Origin: Bacillota bacterium
Lineage (GTDB): Bacteria > Bacillota > Clostridia > Christensenellales > CAG-138
Reading direction: 5' to 3'
Length of the DNA: 9,434 nucleotides
Assembly: GCA_023458615.1 (NCBI GenBank)
Contig: JAEWYV010000259.1
Coordinates: 1-9,434 of the forward strand
In this document: positions 7,427 to 9,434 of the stretch, in pieces
Numbering within the stretch: the first letter of the stretch is position 1
How the letters are laid out: every line of letters starts with the position of its first letter
Made by a program: the position numbers and the translations under genes
Notes under the pieces: generated by a model
Told to the model about the DNA's origin: nothing
Database searches by the model: none
The model's input: only the letters and a program-made list of their open reading frames with translations

Positions 7427-7816
7427 TTAGTGTTTGCAACCGCCGCAGCCGCCGCAGTCTCCGTTGCAACCGCTGCTTGCGCTGGTTTCAGCGCCAATAC
7501 AGGCATTGATTTCGTCATTCACCGCTGTGAGCAGCGTTGAGAACGCAGACTGGGTGGCGACAAGATCGCTATAGAGCGGGCTTTCTTTGAGCTGCACTTC
7601 TAGGCGATCGATATCATTGGTCAGGGAAACCGCCTCAATATCGTTCTCTTCGTCGCTCGTTAATATTCCGATGAGCCTGTCACGCTTTTCATTGAGCTCC
7701 GTCATGAGCGCGCCGATCGCCTCGTTTTGCTCAAAGGCGCTCTGCGCCTGCTTCATACAAATAAATTCTGAAGAGTTGGCAAGCGCCAGCCCGAGTTCTC
7801 TTGCTAATTCAATCAT
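7427..7816 (-). CDS. YlbF/YmcA-family regulator with cysteine-rich C-terminal tail
   Basis: This 129-residue, mostly helical protein matches the YlbF/YmcA (Com_YlbF) family in its N-terminal half: IELARELGLALANSSEFI, followed by an acidic and glutamine-containing helix and an MTELNEKRDRLIGIL segment. Its place directly after miaB and before mutS is that of ymcA (ricA) in B. subtilis. There the YmcA-YlbF-YaaT complex affects RNase Y-dependent mRNA processing and Spo0A phosphorylation, and has been reported to bind Fe-S clusters. The tail here carries Cys106 and then Cys117, Cys121, Cys124 and Cys127 in a CX3CX2CX2C array with glycines between, ending Lys-His. It looks like a metal or Fe-S ligand set. 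The ATG overlaps the miaB stop (ATGA), with GGAGG 7 bases upstream. Family assignment is fairly firm; orthology to YmcA rests mainly on gene order. Confidence 0.85.
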   Translation of the reverse strand: MIELARELGLALANSSEFICMKQAQSAFEQNEAIGALMTELNEKRDRLIGILTSDEENDIEAVSLTNDIDRLEVQLKESPLYSDLVATQSAFSTLLTAVNDEINACIGAETSASSGCNGDCGGCGGCKH

Positions 7817-9174
7817 ACATTTTCCTCCAGTTTGCCAAATAGCGAATTCTTTCTTACATTTGTAATTCGAACCGGTACATATTGTCCGATCAAATCGGGT
7901 GTTCCCGGGAAGTAAACCATTTTAAAATTGGAAAACTTGCCATAACACACGGGCTCTTTTCGTGTGTCGCAGTCCTCTACATGTACAATGCCAATTTGAC
8001 CAATATATTTCTCATTATTTTCAAATGCCTTTCGCTCTTGCAGGGCATTGAGCCGCTGCAAGCGGTCACGCTTCACGACATCCGGCACTTGATCTTCCAT
8101 CGTCGCCGCGCGTGTTCCTTTGCGAGGCGAATACTTGAAGGTGAATGCCGATGCAAAACCCACTTGCTCCACCAAATCAAGCGTTTGGAGAAAATTCTCC
8201 TCCGATTCACCTGGAAATCCTACGATGATATCTGTCGTAAGCTCCACATCGTTCATGGCGGCATGCAGTTTTTTGACGATTTCCAGATATCGCTCTCGCG
8301 TGTATTTACGGTTCATTTGATGCAAAATTTCATTGGATCCACTCTGCATCGGCAGATGAACATGATGGCAGATGCTTGGCAAAGTTGCCATGGCTTCGAT
8401 CATTTCGTCGGTTAAATCCTTCGGGTGTGAGGTCATGAATCGAATGCGCTTGAGTCCCTCAACCTCGGAAACAGATTTGAGCAACTTTGCAAACGACGCA
8501 TCCGCAAGATCCTTGCCATAAGAATTTACGTTTTGTCCGAGAAGCGTAATTTCGGTATACCCTTCTGCCACCAGTTTCTTACACTCTTCCACCACTGACA
8601 GCGGATCGCGCGATCGCTCCCTTCCGCGCACATATGGCACAATGCAATAGGTGCAATAATTGTCGCAACCATAGTTTATATTAACAAATGCGTTAATCTT
8701 ACCGGTTCGAATGCTGGGAAGGTCGTCCTCAATTTGAATATTATTCTCATCAACTGCGAGCGTTCTAGAGCCTGATTGCGCGCTTTCCACAAATTGAGGC
8801 AGTCGGGAAAGCAGGTTGGTTCCGAATGCAATATCCACAAATGGGAATCGTTTATACAGTTTTTCTGCTACTTCCTGCTGCTGCATCATGCAGCCAAATA
8901 CACCCAATATCAGGTTTGGTTTCTCATCCTTGAGCTCTTTGAGGGCGCCAATATTGCCAAACACGCGCTTCTCTGCGTGATCTCGCACACAGCAGGTGTT
9001 AAACAAAATCAGGTCGGCGGTTTCCTTGTCTTCCCCGCGAGAAAAGCCCAATGTTTCCAGCAATCCTGCAGCAGTTTCGCTGTCTCTTACATTCATTTGA
9101 CAGCCGAAGGTCTCAATATAGTAAAGGCGATCTCCCCCGTTCGGGGATGCTACTTGAAGCGATTTTTTCTCCAT
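7813..9174 (-). CDS. miaB: tRNA-2-methylthio-N6-dimethylallyladenosine synthase MiaB
   Basis: MiaB is a radical-SAM methylthiotransferase that adds a methylthio group to C2 of i6A37 in tRNA. Residue numbers are from ATG 9174. The N-terminal domain supplies Cys25 (TFGCQMN), Cys61 (NTCCVRD) and Cys95 (FGCMMQQ) for the auxiliary 4Fe-4S cluster, with the usual 36 and 34 residue spacing. The radical-SAM cluster motif CDNYCTYC gives Cys170, Cys174 and Cys177, followed by PYVRGRERSR. A C-terminal TRAM domain, beginning near residue 375, ends the protein. The 453-residue length is normal. An in-frame ATG at 9189 would add five residues, but it lies only about 8 bases from the predicted transcript start. 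ATG 9174 has GGAGAG (9187-9182) 7 bases upstream, so it is preferred. This is the first gene of the run, and its stop overlaps the next start. Confidence 0.97.
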   Translation of the reverse strand: MEKKSLQVASPNGGDRLYYIETFGCQMNVRDSETAAGLLETLGFSRGEDKETADLILFNTCCVRDHAEKRVFGNIGALKELKDEKPNLILGVFGCMMQQQEVAEKLYKRFPFVDIAFGTNLLSRLPQFVESAQSGSRTLAVDENNIQIEDDLPSIRTGKINAFVNINYGCDNYCTYCIVPYVRGRERSRDPLSVVEECKKLVAEGYTEITLLGQNVNSYGKDLADASFAKLLKSVSEVEGLKRIRFMTSHPKDLTDEMIEAMATLPSICHHVHLPMQSGSNEILHQMNRKYTRERYLEIVKKLHAAMNDVELTTDIIVGFPGESEENFLQTLDLVEQVGFASAFTFKYSPRKGTRAATMEDQVPDVVKRDRLQRLNALQERKAFENNEKYIGQIGIVHVEDCDTRKEPVCYGKFSNFKMVYFPGTPDLIGQYVPVRITNVRKNSLFGKLEENV

Positions 9175-9203
9175 GTTAGTACTCTCCATATGAACTGAGA
9201 TTC

Positions 9204-9212
9204 ATTATAGCA
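9204..9212 (-). promoter_or_regulatory. Extended -10 promoter of the miaB-mutS-mutL-miaA operon
   Basis: The minus strand reads TGCTATAAT, a perfect TATAAT with the TG extension. The sequence 17 bases upstream (ACTTTC, 9232-9227) is a weak -35, which is acceptable for an extended -10. A TTGACA just upstream (9223-9218) is only 8 bases from the -10 and cannot pair with it. The predicted start near 9197 gives a leader of about 23 bases to ATG 9174. Confidence 0.75.
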
Positions 9213-9253
9213 TGTTTTGTCAAATCGAAAGTAAGATTTTTGTGTTTTCCGTG

Positions 9254-9282
9254 TTGACAATTTTATAAGCTTGTTGTATATT
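9254..9282 (+). promoter_or_regulatory. Near-consensus sigma-A promoter of the tRNA cluster
   Basis: TTGACA (9254-9259), a 17-base spacer and TATATT (9277-9282) form an almost ideal housekeeping promoter on the plus strand. A T-rich stretch lies upstream of the -35. Transcription should start near 9289, about 27 bases before tRNA-Pro. It diverges from the miaB promoter. Confidence 0.85.
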
Positions 9283-9315
9283 ATGAAAGTCGCGAAAAGC
9301 GGTGCGTGCCATCTT

Positions 9316-9392
9316 CGGGGTGTAGCGCAGTCCGGTAGCGCACGTGCTTTGGGAGCATGGGGCCGAAGGTTCAAATCCTTTCACCCCGACCA
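9316..9392 (+). tRNA. tRNA-Pro (anticodon UGG)
   Basis: The acceptor stem CGGGGTG (9316-9322) pairs with CACCCCG (9382-9388), followed by A73 and an encoded CCA (9390-9392). The D arm has GCGC/GCGC. The anticodon stem CGTGC/GCATG (one G-U pair) closes the loop TTTGGGA, with anticodon TGG at 9350-9352, reading CCA and other proline codons by wobble. The T arm contains GGTTCAAATCC. The cloverleaf is complete and the CCA is encoded. Confidence 0.95.
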
Positions 9393-9397
9393 GAAGT

Positions 9398-9434
9398 GGC
9401 CCCGTGGTCAAGCGGTCAAGACACCGCCCTTTCA
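9398..9434 (+). tRNA. tRNA-Glu (anticodon UUC), 5' part cut by the window end
   Basis: GGCCCCG opens the acceptor stem, followed by a D arm (GGTCAAGCGGTCAAGAC) and the anticodon arm CCGCC with loop CTTTCA. The anticodon TTC is at 9431-9433. The sequence closely follows the standard Firmicutes tRNA-Glu. The 3' half lies beyond the window. It is 5 bases after tRNA-Pro and probably shares its transcript. Confidence 0.9.

Noticed and set aside
7410..7469. N-terminal extension of MutS (MQRRLRRLRRLQTL...)
   Set aside because: It is an out-of-frame reading of the cysteine-rich tail of the preceding gene. The good ribosome binding site points to ATG 7409, and the extension is unlike MutS N-termini.
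7882..8415. 177-codon plus-strand frame opposite miaB
   Set aside because: It is antisense to the radical-SAM and TRAM regions of miaB, with no domain or ribosome binding site that I can support.
9175..9189. ATG 9189 as miaB start
   Set aside because: It would leave only about 8 bases of leader after the predicted transcription start, and its own GGAGAG serves ATG 9174.
9218..9223. TTGACA on the minus strand as -35 of the miaB promoter
   Set aside because: The spacer to TATAAT would be only 8 bases, far below the usual 16-18.
9220..9411. Minus-strand reading frame containing GVKGFEPSAPCSQS across the tRNA genes
   Set aside because: It is antisense to tRNA-Pro and the tRNA-Glu start. Frames of this GVKGFEPS kind are well-known spurious products of tRNA antisense strands.

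Overview
The window is a housekeeping block from a Gram-positive bacterium, most likely a member of the Clostridia (Bacillota). The pointers are the gene order miaB, YlbF/YmcA-family gene, mutS, mutL, miaA, which closely follows Bacillus subtilis ymcB-ymcA-(cotE)-mutS-mutL with miaA beyond; a MutL carrying the endonuclease motif of bacteria that lack MutH; a methionine gamma-lyase-like 'aluminium resistance' protein of the YnbB type; GGAGG-type ribosome binding sites; and a tRNA-Glu(UUC) typical of Firmicutes. Base composition looks roughly balanced, so this is not a very AT-rich Clostridium. A species cannot be named from the sequence alone.

Layout. Positions 102-731 carry lexA on the plus strand, the SOS repressor. 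It converges, with only 8 bp between stop codons, on a six-gene minus-strand run filling 740 to about 9174. In transcription order this run is miaB (tRNA methylthiotransferase), a small YlbF/YmcA-family protein with a cysteine-rich tail, mutS, mutL, miaA and a YnbB-type PLP-dependent enzyme. Gaps are 17 bp or less and two junctions are ATGA stop/start overlaps, so the run is very probably one operon. An extended -10 promoter lies just upstream of miaB (9204-9212). A divergent, near-consensus promoter (9254-9282) drives a tRNA cluster on the plus strand: tRNA-Pro(UGG) complete and tRNA-Glu(UUC) cut by the window end.

How the genes fit together. MutS and MutL are the core of methyl-independent mismatch repair. 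MiaA and MiaB catalyse consecutive steps of ms2i6A formation at tRNA position 37, and their genes bracket the repair genes. LexA ties the neighbourhood to DNA-damage control but is on the other strand. The YnbB-type gene is translationally coupled to miaA, where hfq is found in B. subtilis and many Clostridia; no hfq is present here.

No mobile element, CRISPR array, phage gene or obviously new system is visible. The points most worth a second look are a histidine replacing the conserved P-loop glycine in MiaA, the CX3CX2CX2C tail on the YlbF/YmcA-family protein, two adjacent inverted repeats at the convergent 3' end, and Asp in place of the last Glu of the MutL endonuclease motif.
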